A stretch of DNA of 64,000 bases from Mastigias papua (taxonomy: Eukaryota; Cnidaria; Scyphozoa; Rhizostomeae; Mastigiidae): the NCBI GenBank assembly GCA_964019165.1, contig OZ025287.1, positions 6,860,344-6,924,343 of the forward strand, given 5' to 3'. The notes under the pieces are model-generated. The model did not search any database and had not been told where the DNA came from. It saw only the letters and a list, made by a program, of their open reading frames with translations. Each line of letters opens with the position of its first letter. Positions within the stretch are counted from its first letter, which is position 1. The position numbers were made by a program, and so were the translations under genes. Shown here one piece after another: positions 37,940 through 49,491 of the stretch.

Positions 37940-40900
37940 TTAAAAACATATATCTGATTCCGTTAAGGCGCCTGCCTTAACTAAAATGTCCATAACTGGC
38001 TTAAAACCATTCTCGCTGGCCAATTCATATGCCGTTTGGTCTGCATATGATCTGACTTCTAGATCAGGCTGGCAGCTGTCTATGAATGACGACACAAAAG
38101 AGGCATTCTCAGTCAATACTGCAAAGTGCAGGCAAGTATAGCCATCTTGATAGGCCTGTGATGAAAAAGGGACTGTTTTGATATGCATCACCAATAACGA
38201 ATTTCAGGACCAAATGATATACTTTCCTGCTCTTCAGAGCAAGTTAAAATGATTCACAAATATGAAAAAATTACAAGGAAAAACTGGTAGTACCACAATG
38301 CATATTCACTTACAGTATAAGGATCATTTTATGAAATATGCAATATCAAATGTTCAAGCACGTGAATTCTTTTAGCTAACAAAATAGTATTGACATGTTT
38401 ATTCTACATGCTATAGCTAGGAAAAGGGACAAAAAAAATATTTTAATCTCAGTCAGGCCTTGTCACGAGGAAAATACCGCGCGTGCGGTAATTAACACAC
38501 GCAAATGAATTTGTGTGTGCGATCGCACTTGTGAGAAAATTTCTACTTACGGACAAAGGGGATTAAGAAACAATGCAAAAGAGGAAAACATACAATAGAA
38601 GTAAGATTTATCGAAAAAACATGTTTTATAGAAAAAGAAACTAGTTTAGGTTTTAAACGTAAAACACTTCTTCGTCGTCGAGCTAGATCAAAATCATCAT
38701 CATAACTATCACTTGAATCATCATAAGAATCGTCCTCAAAATCTTCGCCATCGGCATCAATTGCAAAAATGCCCATGCTGCCCATAGAATCATCATTAGT
38801 ATCCTGTTAACCTGTCATTGCTAGTTTGATTGACATTGAAACAATTTTTGCCAAGTGGTTCTAATTCAAACGCTAAACACTGCACTCGAAAGTCGCCAAA
38901 AAACTTTGATGATGGAAAAATTGGAATTGGGGTTTCAATAAGCTCTCGATAAATCTGTTCGCGCGTGCGACCCATCGCACACGCAATTTGATCTGGCGCG
39001 TGTGTGGGTGCGTACGCGTGCGATGACACGCAATAAATGGCAAGTCTTGCTCAGTATATTGGTTGGTGCAACAGCCAAAATGTAACTAGTGAATATAATT
39101 TACAAATTCTTGAGCAATGGAAATAAGTATTAAAAATGCATCTTACTGCTATTGATAAACTTAAACAGACAATTGCCACTCTCACCTTTGCATCAATGTC
39201 AGATCCAACACAAAGCAATAACTGGCAGCAGGCCAAACTTTTCCCAATTATTGATAAATGCAGAGGTGTATGACCTAAAAGGTAAATAATTCTGTGATCA
39301 TTCTGTATGAATATGTGGTATACTAGACTATTTACAAGTACAAATTGTTACTACTTCTCAAGGTTTCAGCTCAATTTCAATGTTTGTTTGCACATCTCAG
39401 AACTAATTCAAACCTAAGCAGCTTGGTTTAAAGCATATCATAATGGAAAGCAACTTTGAGCTGCATTCTCTGTTTAAAGACAATAACACATTGTTATACA
39501 AAGTTACATAGTTATTCTAAGATAAAATATAGCCCTTGGTATACCAAAGTGTATATGTAAACTTTCATATCATTTACTGTCCACTATGAAGACTGAAAGT
39601 AAACATAAACAACTGCATTACATAATGTCAGAAATACAGTATATAACTTTCTCATGAATAACTGCAGGGCTTTCACGCTCTGAAACTGAGGTGCGCGACC
39701 AAAATCTCGCGTCACCAGAGTGGGGTGAGAGACTGGCAATTATTTGAGAACACGACATATTGAAGTTCTTTTCTGAAAAATTGAAATCAACAGCATTTCC
39801 CTTTCATTTTTCTAGAAGCAAGCCATAGCCTAGAGTGTTAAATATCGTAAAGATTTCCTTTAATTATTTTGTTTGGAAAATATTACGTGGCTTCAAAGGA
39901 CCTACAATCGTTTTCGCTCTATACCCTGCAAGCATTCAACTTCAAATGATAACGGGATTGACATAGAGAGACGTTTGACAAAGAGTATGTTGCTTATGGT
40001 GCTAAACGCGCTCTTGCAACCTTTGAATTTGAACATATGAAGGGTTTCAGTGACTTGAAAATGTGGAGGGAAGTTTTAATGCTGTTCAGGAAAGTGAAAG
40101 ACAAACAAGCGAAGAGAGCATTAGAAAATGGAAACGAAGAAGCACCCCCGCCATAGCAACAAATGAGAAACGACAAACATGTGTCAGTCCTTTAAAAGTC
40201 AATATCAAAGTGTCCGTTTCGAAAAGGAGTTTCTCAAGTGGGCGAACCTACTACTCATGAATGGATCTTAACGATGGTATGATTCCGGATGTCGCTCACC
40301 ACAAGGGAAATGTTTATTACTGGGCGCGCGATTAATCGCTCTCAAATGTAACCATGGGCGCGTGCCTGCGTGCGCGCGCTATCGCTCGCCCCCCACTGAG
40401 ATCCCTGAACTGATTACTTAAACAAAGCTGCTAGGGACAGAGCTATTTAGGTATCAATTTAACAAAACTACACAAATTAATAACAGAGACATTATTGTAG
40501 CCACGTTGCATAAAATAAATAAAACAACAGGCAAAAACCTGCTAACTATAAAATTGTGTGAGACACGCCATGGATAGACAAAAGAAGATAAAATTTTTGA
40601 AACAGGAGATACCTCTGTTATTTACTTGCCCGGCCAGCTTAGGTAGTATTTCATAATTGGCCACCATTGACTTAAACAGGTGTAACATTTCCACATCATT
40701 ATTTCTAACAGCAATGTGTAGAATATTGTCCATATTCTGATAATCAATACAGTCCATACTCACTCCCTCATCAACCAATAACTTAGCCAAAGCAGTCATG
40801 CCTCTTTCAACAGACAAAACCAATGGTGTCTGAAAACATGTTCAAATACATCTCAATCATAATAACAAGTGGCATAGATGAGGGGGGGGGGCATGAGGGC

Positions 40901-43900
40901 TCAATTCCCTAGCCACAGAGAGAAAGGGACCCTCTCAGCTCAGAAGACATATCAGAAGTGAAAGTGACCCTTAGATCAGTGACTTCCTACAAATTGTTTA
41001 GAAGAGGTGACTGAGTCAGCAACACTCAGTCTACTCTGTTACCAACAACAGTTGATTATCAGAACTGCAGCCTGAAGCTGCTGAGCCTGATTTTCATTAA
41101 AGAGGCCTGGCTGCATAGTTTGCCACAGGTTGTCAACATCCACCCGAATTGTGAATCCTTGGAAAATGAATCACCATGAACTTAAGGGAAGTGTGTCTCT
41201 GTGTCTGCTCACACCACAAGGTCTCTAACCATGGGTTAGCCACCACCACAATCACCACCACCACCACCACCACCACCACCACCACCACCACCACCATCAT
41301 CATTACCACCACCCCCACCACTATCACCACCACCACCACCACCACTACCACCACTACCACCACTATCACCACCATTACCACCACCACTATCACCACCACT
41401 AAAACAGTATTTAAACTGAATTTGTACCCTGGGTAAATTTTAAACTACCACCACCACCACCTCCACCACCACTACCACCTCCACCACCACTACCACCTCC
41501 ACCACCACTACCACCACCACCACCACCTCCACCACCACTACCACCACCTCCACCATCACTACCACCACCACCACCTCCACCACCACCACCACCTCCACCA
41601 CCACTACCACCACCACCACCTCCACTACCACTACCACCACCACCACTTCCACCACCACTACCACCACCACCACCACCTCCACCACCACTACCACCACTAC
41701 CACCACCACTACCACCACCACTACCACCACCACTACCACCACTACCACCACCACTACCACCACCACTACCACCACCACTATCACCACCACTACAACAGTA
41801 TTTAAACTGAATTTGTACCCTGGGTAAATTTTAAACTACCACCACCACCACCTCCACCACCACTACCACCTCCACCACCACTACCACCACCACCACCACC
41901 TCCACCACCACTACCACCACCTCCACCATCACTACCACCACCACCACCTCCACCACCACCACCACCTCCACCACCATTACCACCACCACCACCTCCACTA
42001 CCACTACCACCACCACCACTTCCACCACCACTACCACCACCACCACCACCTCCACCACCACTACCACCACTACCACCACCACTACCACCACCACTACCAC
42101 CACCACTACCACCACCACCACTACCACCACCACTATCACCACCACCACCACCACCACCACCACTATCACCACCACCACCACCACCACCACCACCACCACC
42201 ACCACCACCACCACCACCACCACCACCACCACCACCACCACCACCACCACCACCACCACATGCCAAACACATCTGCATTTATAAATAGAATATGCCAAGA
42301 AGCAATCATCACTCTCACTCAAGATTGAGACTAATGGTTATAAGAAGATCAAATGTTTCACCTTTCCAAGGTTGTTCTTTAATTGTAGAGCATCCTTTGA
42401 TATCACTGCAGCAATCCTACAAGCAGTATCTTGTTGTCCATCAATAATGGCTATATGCAGTAACCTGGAATAAAGACAAATTCACTCAGGCTAGTAAAAA
42501 TGATATTCCCAACAGGTAGCATGACCACAGGCATTAAGCATAAACTGTGTTGCCAAAGCCTAAACAGTAAATATCAATATCACTTTCTTGTCATGGCAGC
42601 TTTCAAATGACATTGCAGATGGCAAAGAGCTAAACTCTTTTCAAGTTATAGAAAAGGGAGTTGCAAGCACATTGTTGGTGGGCAGCTCCTTTACAGAGTG
42701 GAAATTTTTGCTTGAAATTTTGACAGCCCTAATCAATTGCCATTTTGTTAAATAAAAGAAAAGTATTAAAAGGGGAACATTCAAATATAAACATTTGAAA
42801 ACCTTATAACAAGGAAGTGTTTCTCTTGTTGAATCATAAAAGCTAATTTCATTCACATGACTCAATAATACAAGATACCCAAGATTACAGGAGCAGGGGT
42901 AAAAAAGGTATACAGTCAAACTTCATTACTACATTATTGATGTCCCTGCAAATGTCTGGCATGGGGGAGGCATTACATTGAAGGTATCATAAACTTATAT
43001 ACTTTCATAATTCTGGACATGATCTGATGTAAACGAAAGCAATTCCAAAACAAGAACACTGAAAATTTGCTGAAAAAACATGGCAGTGCAAAACATGGAA
43101 TAAAACACATGCAAGTAAAACACCAGGAAACAGAATGGTAAATATGTCTGGCACAAATATGTTCCCCTCAAGACCAAGTCATACTGATTATGGCAAAAAT
43201 TACAACTAACAAATAAGAGGAATGTCTCATGGTGAAAACCAATCAGAGGGAAACATTTCAGCTGGATGTGAAACACTTCAGCTGGATGTGTGGCATCATC
43301 TCCTGGGTACAAAGCCAAAACTTTTGTGGCTGGCAATGTGTGAAAATGTCAATGCAATGGCTTATGAGGCTATTCTTCTGTGCTTTTCTACAAAATTGAC
43401 GGTGGAAAGTAGACAACATGGGAATGGCTGTGTACCAGGGCTTGCCTAAGAGCACACATTTGTTCAACAAAGCTAGCGGAGGAAGATGAGGCTGGCCTGT
43501 TACAGCAGTGAGCATTACAACAGGGGCATTTTAATGTGCTTGATTTGGTAATCAAGCAATGACATTCCCATTCCTTGTATGAAGAATCAATTTACAACAG
43601 AAGCTCTTTATAACTGAATGTACTATATTTTGATTACTCAATTATATCATCAAATCACATAAAAATGTGAAACAGAATAACTCCTGTCCACATTGGATCT
43701 TCTGCAATGGCTCTGGACATCTATGTTGCTTTTTGTTATATGTAGTTTCATTTCATTTTCATTTTATTTCATTTCATTTTATTCAAAATTCAAAATTCAA
43801 CTAAACTAAACTAACTAACAATATTGAAATACAATTATAATCATAACAACAATTCAACTAATTAAACGTATTTACAGAAGATAAACATAAATATAAATAT

Positions 43901-46048
43901 AAAAGTATTTAGCATAAATTGTAAGTTTGTTGAATTTCTAAGGAGGAGCTCACTCAATAGGTAGACTAATCAAGGAGCAAGCCCCCCCTTGGTTTGGTTA
44001 TTTTGGATTAAGAGACATGATTGAAAGGAAAAGTAGTTTCCCAGACAGGCCTTGGGGTCTACAACAAAGCCCCAACTAAGGAAGAAAGAACTTAGGTCAA
44101 GTAGATAGAGAACAAGTTTATTGATTTTAGATTTGAGACACAACAAGCTGTAGTACTGAGGAGCGTAGCCACGAAATGTTCTCAAATGCTATCAGGCCAA
44201 TGTTCCCCAACCTAATTGACCAATCATCATGCAGAATAGGCCTAGTCCTAGCATCTGTGGTCAGAATCCTGCATGATGATTGGTTGACTAGTTTGGGAGA
44301 AAACAGACTTGACAAGGCTCTCAAACATTTGGCAGCTATGCTGTACTGAAGAAGGAAGTGGAAGGCAAGATGTTCCATAGTTTATGAGGTCATAGGATTA
44401 ATGATGATTTATGGTAAGGATCAATGAGTTAAGTAGCATAACTTGGAAAGGGTGTGAATGGGTAGGGAAGGGCTGCTGGTGGTTTGCACATGCCTCACTG
44501 AGCATTTGTCTTGACACAAATATATATAACACACAATTTTGGTTCTCATGGGTGTAGCTCTTAAAGTGGATGTACAGTATAAGCGCCCTTCCATAACTGT
44601 GCCCTTCTACTTTCCAAATATTTCCTGCTTCTTTGACTAAACTCACCACTAAGTTGCTATCCCAAGTGCTATCTTCCTATTTAAATACAATGCCCTCCAA
44701 TTTAGAACATTCTTACTGATTTGGTTTTCACAGAACTGTGAAAGTTTACCACTTTGTAGTATCTTCAAGTTCTGCAATTTGCTGTCATTTAATCACATGT
44801 CCATTGACAGTATCCATTGTAGTCATAATAATAGGGTCATCATCATTCCAATCTTTAGGGGGTTGATATTCAAATTCCTCACTGCTGGCATAACATGTTT
44901 GCAATTCCTTCAAACTATAATATTCTATTTTAGTCTGTTTCTAATGCATAAGAACTTTAGCTCTTGTAACTTTCAAGCACCATGGAATCTGACATTTTGA
45001 CCGAAATTAAGAACAAGTAAATCCTTGACCTGTAAAATATATTTCTAAGCTACTCTTCCTCTCATTTCACTGTAGGGAGTTCAACAAATCTAATTATAGT
45101 GGCAATCAGACAATACTAATAAAACAATGAACAGACAAGATGACCCATGCTAAGTTACGGTATGTATATACACATCTTACTCCTCAAGAAAACTTTTTTG
45201 ACAGAAAATGAATTAGTCACGATGACAAGGGCAAGCCTTGCTTAATACAGCAAGGCAATGCTTCGTTCCCGGGTTCCAGAATAAAAAAATTCCCTGTAAC
45301 GGCATGATTTCAAATTCCTTCTTGGCCTAGTCAAATCCCCTAAACACAAAATTGTAGAACTGTGTAACTTCCAGCTCTGGTAGAATACCAATCACATTCG
45401 ATCCCGATCCTCTGCTTTGGATTGCTTGATTGCAGACTCAACACATGCTATTTGAAGAAGGACAAATCACGAGACGTGAGGCCCTTCAAATTTGCATTAT
45501 GCTAGACAAGAATAGGTTCCTTCGCAAAAGGAACTTAAATGCACAATACAATGGAATGGATGTGAAATGGAAAGGCGATGACAGAAACTTTCAGAAAAAT
45601 TGTTCTAGCTGGGGTGCTTATTTACTTCTACATACAAGTGGTGGCGTATTGACTGCCCATGTCAATACCTACTGCACATCATGTTGTCATGTTAGCCTTG
45701 TTGTTTATGTTTTCAGAGGTATCTAAGAGGCCTACACCTCCTGCAGCTACCGTCGGTGGCCCTGGAAACAGGATATCAGATGCTACTCATAATATCAAGC
45801 GTTTTTACTGTGAAACTGTTATTACCACTAAGTACTCACGTATTTCCGTCATCATTTTGAGCAGTCAATTGACGCTGAGCATCACGATAAGAGTCCTCTT
45901 CCAGATCATAGGACGGCGAACGCATAAACAACTCTGATTTTTGGCACAGATTTGTATTGTTTTCTCCATCCTTGATATCTTCACTAAAACCAGAATCAGT
46001 TATTTCACAGGATGACTCCTTGCCTTGCTTAAAATTGTGTTTCTCCAT
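37940..46048 (-). CDS. IkB/Cactus/Bcl-3-like ankyrin-repeat protein (5 exons)
   Basis: Exons are 46048-45840, 42464-42362, 40829-40613, 39274-39186 and 38155-37940. All have AG/GT borders and consistent phases (2, 0, 1, 0), giving 277 residues. The N-terminus carries a DSGFS motif (18-22), resembling the phosphodegron of IkB proteins. Ankyrin repeats begin at about residue 61 (LTAQNDDGNTLLHIAIIDGQ) and continue with SKDALQLKNNLGKTPL, NNRGHTPLHLSIIGK, DGYTCLHFAVLTENA and ADQTAYELASENG, about six in all. IkB proteins hold NF-kB dimers in the cytoplasm until signal-induced degradation; Bcl-3-like relatives act in the nucleus. The protein ends 17 residues after the last repeat (VKAGALTESDICF), with no acidic PEST tail. 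Introns carry a 1 kb trinucleotide repeat and transposons. The family call is strong; IkB versus Bcl-3 subtype is inference. Confidence 0.92.
38460..39040. mobile_element. CpG-rich insertion in IkB intron 4 (unclassified)
   Basis: The flanks are unusually CpG-rich with alternating GCGCGTGCG-type sequence (38478-38530 and about 38960-39030) in inverted orientation. Between them two short minus-strand frames read REQIYRELIETPIPIFPSSK and DDSYDDSSDSYDDDFDLARR, without an ATG in the first and without recognised domains. It is spliced out in the exon model. The ends only loosely match (AGGCCTTGTCA versus AAGACTTGCCA), so boundaries are uncertain. Confidence 0.45.
39665..40407. mobile_element. 743 bp CAGGG-ended DNA element with 5 bp target duplication in IkB intron 3
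   Basis: The termini are CAGGGCTTTCACGC and, reverse-complemented, CAGGGATCTCAG. Directly outside both ends is AACTG (39660-39664 and 40408-40412), a 5 bp direct repeat expected from insertion. The subterminal regions are CpG-rich (GCGCGACC; GCGCGCGCTATCG). A short plus-strand frame at 40063-40260 has no recognised domain. Superfamily unassigned. Confidence 0.6.
41240..42258. repeat. Compound (CCA)n/(CCT)n repeat with a ~392 bp higher-order duplication
   Basis: This long ACC/CCA-based trinucleotide tract has interspersed CTA and CTCC variants. A unique segment (ACAGTATTTAAACTG then AATTTGTACCCTGGGTAAAT) occurs at 41403 and again at 41795, so about 392 bp of the array is duplicated in tandem. 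It lies in IkB intron 2 (between exons at 42362 and 40829), so the long Gly and Val ORFs here are artefacts. Confidence 0.95.
43740..44000 (-). mobile_element. LINE 3' tail fragment
   Basis: An ATTTC/ATTTT repeat tail (43743-43790) is followed by sequence ending in AAGGAGGAGCTCACTC and GCAAGCCCCCCC. This matches in layout the LINE 3' regions at 12.93 kb (AAGGAGGGGACCC) and 48.4 kb. Orientation is inferred from the tail. No ORF2 sequence was recognised. Confidence 0.5.
44001..45839. other. IkB intron 1, distal part; no further exon seen
   Basis: This is the 5' half of the first IkB intron. Open frames are short and show no domain. I see no defined mobile element beyond the LINE tail at its edge. 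Confidence 0.4.
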
Positions 46049-46509
46049 TTAATATCTGTTTAGCAGCTATCATGATGTCGCAAACAAATCCATGTATCCT
46101 TTAAGCCAGATATGTAAGCGAAAATTCAATAAGTTCGTTTCTGAATAGCCCGATTAAGCAAGGGGGAAAAATGTTTTGAGCCAATCAGCTCATTTGTTTA
46201 CAGCCTCATTTGCCAATCAAAACGCGTACAAGACAATAGAAATTTGAGAGAAGATGATATTTGATCAGTTTCAAAAACAAAGATGGCGTCACAGGCTTTT
46301 TGCTGTATAAAAAACACCTCACACGAAAATTTGGTGTTGCACGCGATATTTCTCTTTTTCGGGCAGATTTTTACATTTTCTGGTAGAAGGAAGATTCTTC
46401 TAAAATTCTACCGCTTCCCTTTTCAAAATACTACTGCAAACAGGAGATATCTGGTCCTATAGTTAGCGAAATTTCCGCAGTATCTTCGCCTTGGACTCTC
46501 CTGACAGAC

Positions 46510-46519
46510 GGGACTTCCC
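46510..46519. promoter_or_regulatory. Consensus kB-like site GGGACTTCCC
   Basis: This is an exact match to the GGGRNWYYCC NF-kB consensus. It lies just inside the left inverted repeat of the MULE and about 460 bp upstream of the IkB-like start codon. The motif is degenerate enough to occur a few times by chance in a window of this size, so function is speculative. Confidence 0.3.
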
Positions 46520-46697
46520 TTCCACGTTTCAAATGCATTCCACTACATTCTTCCTAACAATCTCAAGATGACCTTAACACCATTTACTCATAGCAATGAA
46601 ATACTTTGTGGCAAAGTATTGTTGCGATTTACCGAGCATGATACAGGACTTCTTCGTCCAAAAAAACTTTCGTCCTTCGCATTATACGTCACTGAAC

Positions 46698-46713
46698 TTT
46701 TTTGGCGGGAAAT
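46698..46713 (+). promoter_or_regulatory. E2F-like motif TTTGGCGGGAAA
   Basis: TTTTGGCGGGAAATT at about 46699-46713 matches the E2F consensus core. It is inside the MULE interior and within a short open frame. A regulatory role is only a possibility. Confidence 0.25.
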
Positions 46714-46776
46714 TCAAGCTGTCGTCAGTCGGAAGTGAAAGTTCTCCACATTACTCAGGTTCAGCCCTGAAACAGG

Positions 46777-46995
46777 ATGCCAAAATTCGCGAAAACGTGT
46801 CAAAACCCGTATCATAGCTCTTGGATTGAAAACGATGAAGACAGTAAAGTTATTAATCTGAGAGCTCACGGACTTGGTAACGTTCTAAGAGTGTATAAAT
46901 CTCTGGAAGCAGATAGAGGTGGAAGACCCCAGCACATTATCAACAGTTGCTGTTTGTGTCTACAGAAATTGCTAAAGAAAGAAAGAAGCAATTAA
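46777..46995 (+). CDS. Small ORF in MULE interior, unknown
   Basis: A 72-codon ATG-started ORF begins MPKFAKTCQN and ends KLLKKERSN, with the internal stretch VINLRAHGLGNVLRVYKSLE. I recognise no family. It is the longest plus-strand frame with reasonable composition between the element's inverted repeats. It may be element-encoded, a captured host fragment, or noise. Confidence 0.25.
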   Translation: MPKFAKTCQNPYHSSWIENDEDSKVINLRAHGLGNVLRVYKSLEADRGGRPQHIINSCCLCLQKLLKKERSN

Positions 46996-48399
46996 AATGT
47001 AACTTGACAACAGATGTGCAGACTTCTCTCAATGAAAAAGTAAATTATTAACTGTGTAAAATTTGATTTATTACCTTGTAACAGCTAAATAAGTTTCAAG
47101 TTAAGTAGGTTTACCCAAAAAATCTTACAATAGAGCCTAGCCATTGTTTCTAGGAAGTCTGACATAAACATGATATTTATGGGACAACAGACATAAAAGA
47201 AAACATTTGGGGAGGAGGTGATAAATCCTCTCCATATAAATTACTTTTCAGCAAGGATGCAAAGGTGGAATTATGTGTAGGTAACAGGTTTTCTTACATT
47301 CTGAAACGCTGTGAAATGAAACCTTTGTTGATAGGCATTAATAAGAATTATTTTTAAATTTCCACTGAACCCTCCTCTAAAGGTTGCAGGCAATAGTTTC
47401 ACAAATATAGTAGCAGGAATTTTCCTTTGTACAGATTTGCACTGTGCTTCAGAAATATGGAATTGAAACAACTGGGTCTGGAAGCTCTCAAAACAATATG
47501 GAATGGGAATCTTCTGAGAATGGATGCAATAACTCTTCACAAGAAGATTCTTCCACCATTACACTTAGCTGTCCCAGCCAATTATTGATTCTTTCCAATA
47601 TATTCAAATGTCATGTAATGCAAAAGGTGTAACTAAACGATTTCTGTGTTTCTTGATCCCTCAGTGGTTGGGGGTAAGCTCACTAATCCCTCAATTTTTG
47701 GAGACTGGCATAAAGAAACAGGGACATACAGGGAGTATGGCAGAATGAAATGTAGAAGAAACAATAGCTTAGGAATATGTCTATAAGCTTGAAATCAGTA
47801 TATGTGACTTTGGAATGGGGGACGCCCACTCAGCAGTTCTTACAAAGGTGAGTCCAAGGCGAAGATACTGCGGAAATTTCGCTAACTATAGGACCAGATA
47901 TCTCCTGTTTGCACTAGTATTTTGAAAAGGGAAGCGGTAGAATTTTAGAAGAATCTTCCTTCTACCAGAAAATGTAAAAATCTGCCCGAAAAAGAGAAAT
48001 ATCGCGTGCAACACCAAATTTTCGTGTGAGGTGTTTTTTATACAGCAAAAAGCCTGTGACGCCATCTTTGTTTTTGAAACTGATCAAATATCATCTTCTC
48101 TCAAATTTCTATTGTCTTGTACGCGTTTTGATTGGCAAATGAGGCTGTAAACAAATGAGCTGATTGGCTCAAAACATTTTTCCCCCTTGCTGCCCGATTA
48201 CAATACCACAATAGCTTCTCCTTATTTGGAAAAGATCGCACATAAGTCGGGGGTATCATACAACACACAAGATGGTTTACTCGACCCCCCCCCCCTTTTG
48301 ATCCCTCTCAGCTTAGTAGAGTCACAGCATGAAACATACCTATCAGCATTTATTACAGAAACTAATAGTACAACACGATATAGGGGATGGTCTAGGGGG

Positions 48400-48790
48400 G
48401 CAATTCAATTCAATTCAATTCTGATTTATCAACTCAACTCAAATACAAATTAATCAATAGTTATAGCTAAAAAAAGCAATCTAACACGACAACAATAAAT
48501 TAATACTTTTACAAAATACACTTAATATAGTTGAATTGACTAAAGAGGAGCTCCCTAAATAGTTTAAACTAATCGAGAGGGAGCCCCCCTACTAGTAATA
48601 AACAATAATGTAACCAGGAAAAAAAGAGAGAAAACACCAACAACATAAGATAAAAATGACAAAAGGGCAAGGCCTCCTTTTGCTTTCTAAAAGGTGACTC
48701 GGCGTTACCTTTCAGAATAGAGTGCTTGAACATTATTTTGTGTCGTTTTGCAAACATTTGTGGCAAATTGATCTTGCAAGTCAATCGATT
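48400..48790 (-). mobile_element. LINE 3' tail fragment
   Basis: An AATTC repeat (48403-48421) is followed by sequence with GAGGAGCTCCCTAAATAG and GAGGGAGCCCCCC. This parallels the 3' tails at 43.74 and 12.93 kb. No reverse-transcriptase motif was read, so it is a heavily truncated copy. Confidence 0.5.
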
Positions 48791-49168
48791 TGAGCACCAT
48801 TCAAAGCTATCAGGTCTCCCAGCTGATTGATACTAGATATGCCTAGATTAACTGTGCCCCCCCCAAACAAAATATTGTTGGCTAGGGCCTGACGATCATT
48901 GTGATAAATTCCACTAAAATTAAATATAATACATGCAACAGACAGTGGACAAATATGAATGTGTAGAGTGTCATACCCCAAATAAATTCAGCACTTGGTA
49001 TCAGTCCCTATTTTGATAACCGATCTTGATCACACTATGAACTTGGCTTTTTGCTGATTTTGAATAATCAAATGTAAGGTTGTTGTTGGGTTCGGCACGC
49101 CCCCTGTATGCCCTGTCTCATGCTCTGCTGAAACACAGTAACCACTCGTACATAAGAGTCGTCATTTA

Positions 49169-49488
49169 AGCCTGGTTCTCATATGTCCCAAGAATCGTAA
49201 AGATAGGGGATTTTTCCGATTCCAGACTTTTATGACAATTATGATCCTTGCGATAGCTCTGTTCACATATGTCGTAAGAATCCCAGTCGATCGGAGATTG
49301 TCGGGGACGCATCAGAGAAATAGAAACGCTTCCTATTCTTACGATTCTTACGATTCTTATGACATGGAACTGGGATCGTCGGGGACAGACTGGGATGCTT
49401 CATTTTGCTCGTTCTCATATATCATAAGAATCGGGGATCGGAAAAATCCCCGATATTTATGATCTTTATGACATATGAGAACCAGGCT
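49169..49488. mobile_element. PIF/Harbinger-like MITE, 320 bp
   Basis: The terminal inverted repeat AGCCTGGTTCTCATATGTC is perfect for 19 bp at both ends and continues imperfectly to about 55 bp (GGGGATTTTTCCGAT shared). It is flanked by TTA on both sides (49166-49168 and 49489-49491), the 3 bp duplication typical of PIF/Harbinger. The interior has internal AAGAATC/GATTCTTA repeats and no transposase. Confidence 0.8.
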
Positions 49489-49491
49489 TTA

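Larger units (their letters stand above)
46157..48191. mobile_element. 2.0 kb Mutator-like (MULE) element with ~345 bp TIRs and 9 bp TSD
   Basis: The left arm 46157-46502 and right arm 47847-48191 are inverted repeats of about 345 bp with only about two mismatches seen by eye. The outer ends are AGCAAGGGGG and CCCCCTTGCT. Both are flanked by the 9 bp direct repeat GCCCGATTA (46148-46156 and 48192-48200). Long terminal repeats with a 9 bp duplication are the hallmark architecture of Mutator-like elements. The 1.34 kb interior has only small ORFs and no recognisable transposase, so it is non-autonomous. It lies about 110 bp upstream of the IkB start codon, and the near-identity of the arms suggests a recent insertion. 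Confidence 0.85.

Noticed and set aside
38543..39029. Additional IkB exons
   Set aside because: Exon 4 (ends 39186) joins exon 5 (starts 38155) in phase 0 with continuous ankyrin sequence, so this segment is intronic.
41240..42258. CRISPR array
   Set aside because: There is no alternation of fixed repeats with unique spacers; it is a trinucleotide repeat in a eukaryotic intron. The same applies to the minisatellites at 7310 and 16536.
41133..42322. Poly-Val, poly-Thr and poly-Gly open frames
   Set aside because: They are artefacts of the trinucleotide array in IkB intron 2; no splice or start context supports them.
46157..48191. Inverted duplication of the IkB promoter
   Set aside because: The exact 9 bp duplication outside the arms shows it is a transposon insertion, not a duplicated host promoter.
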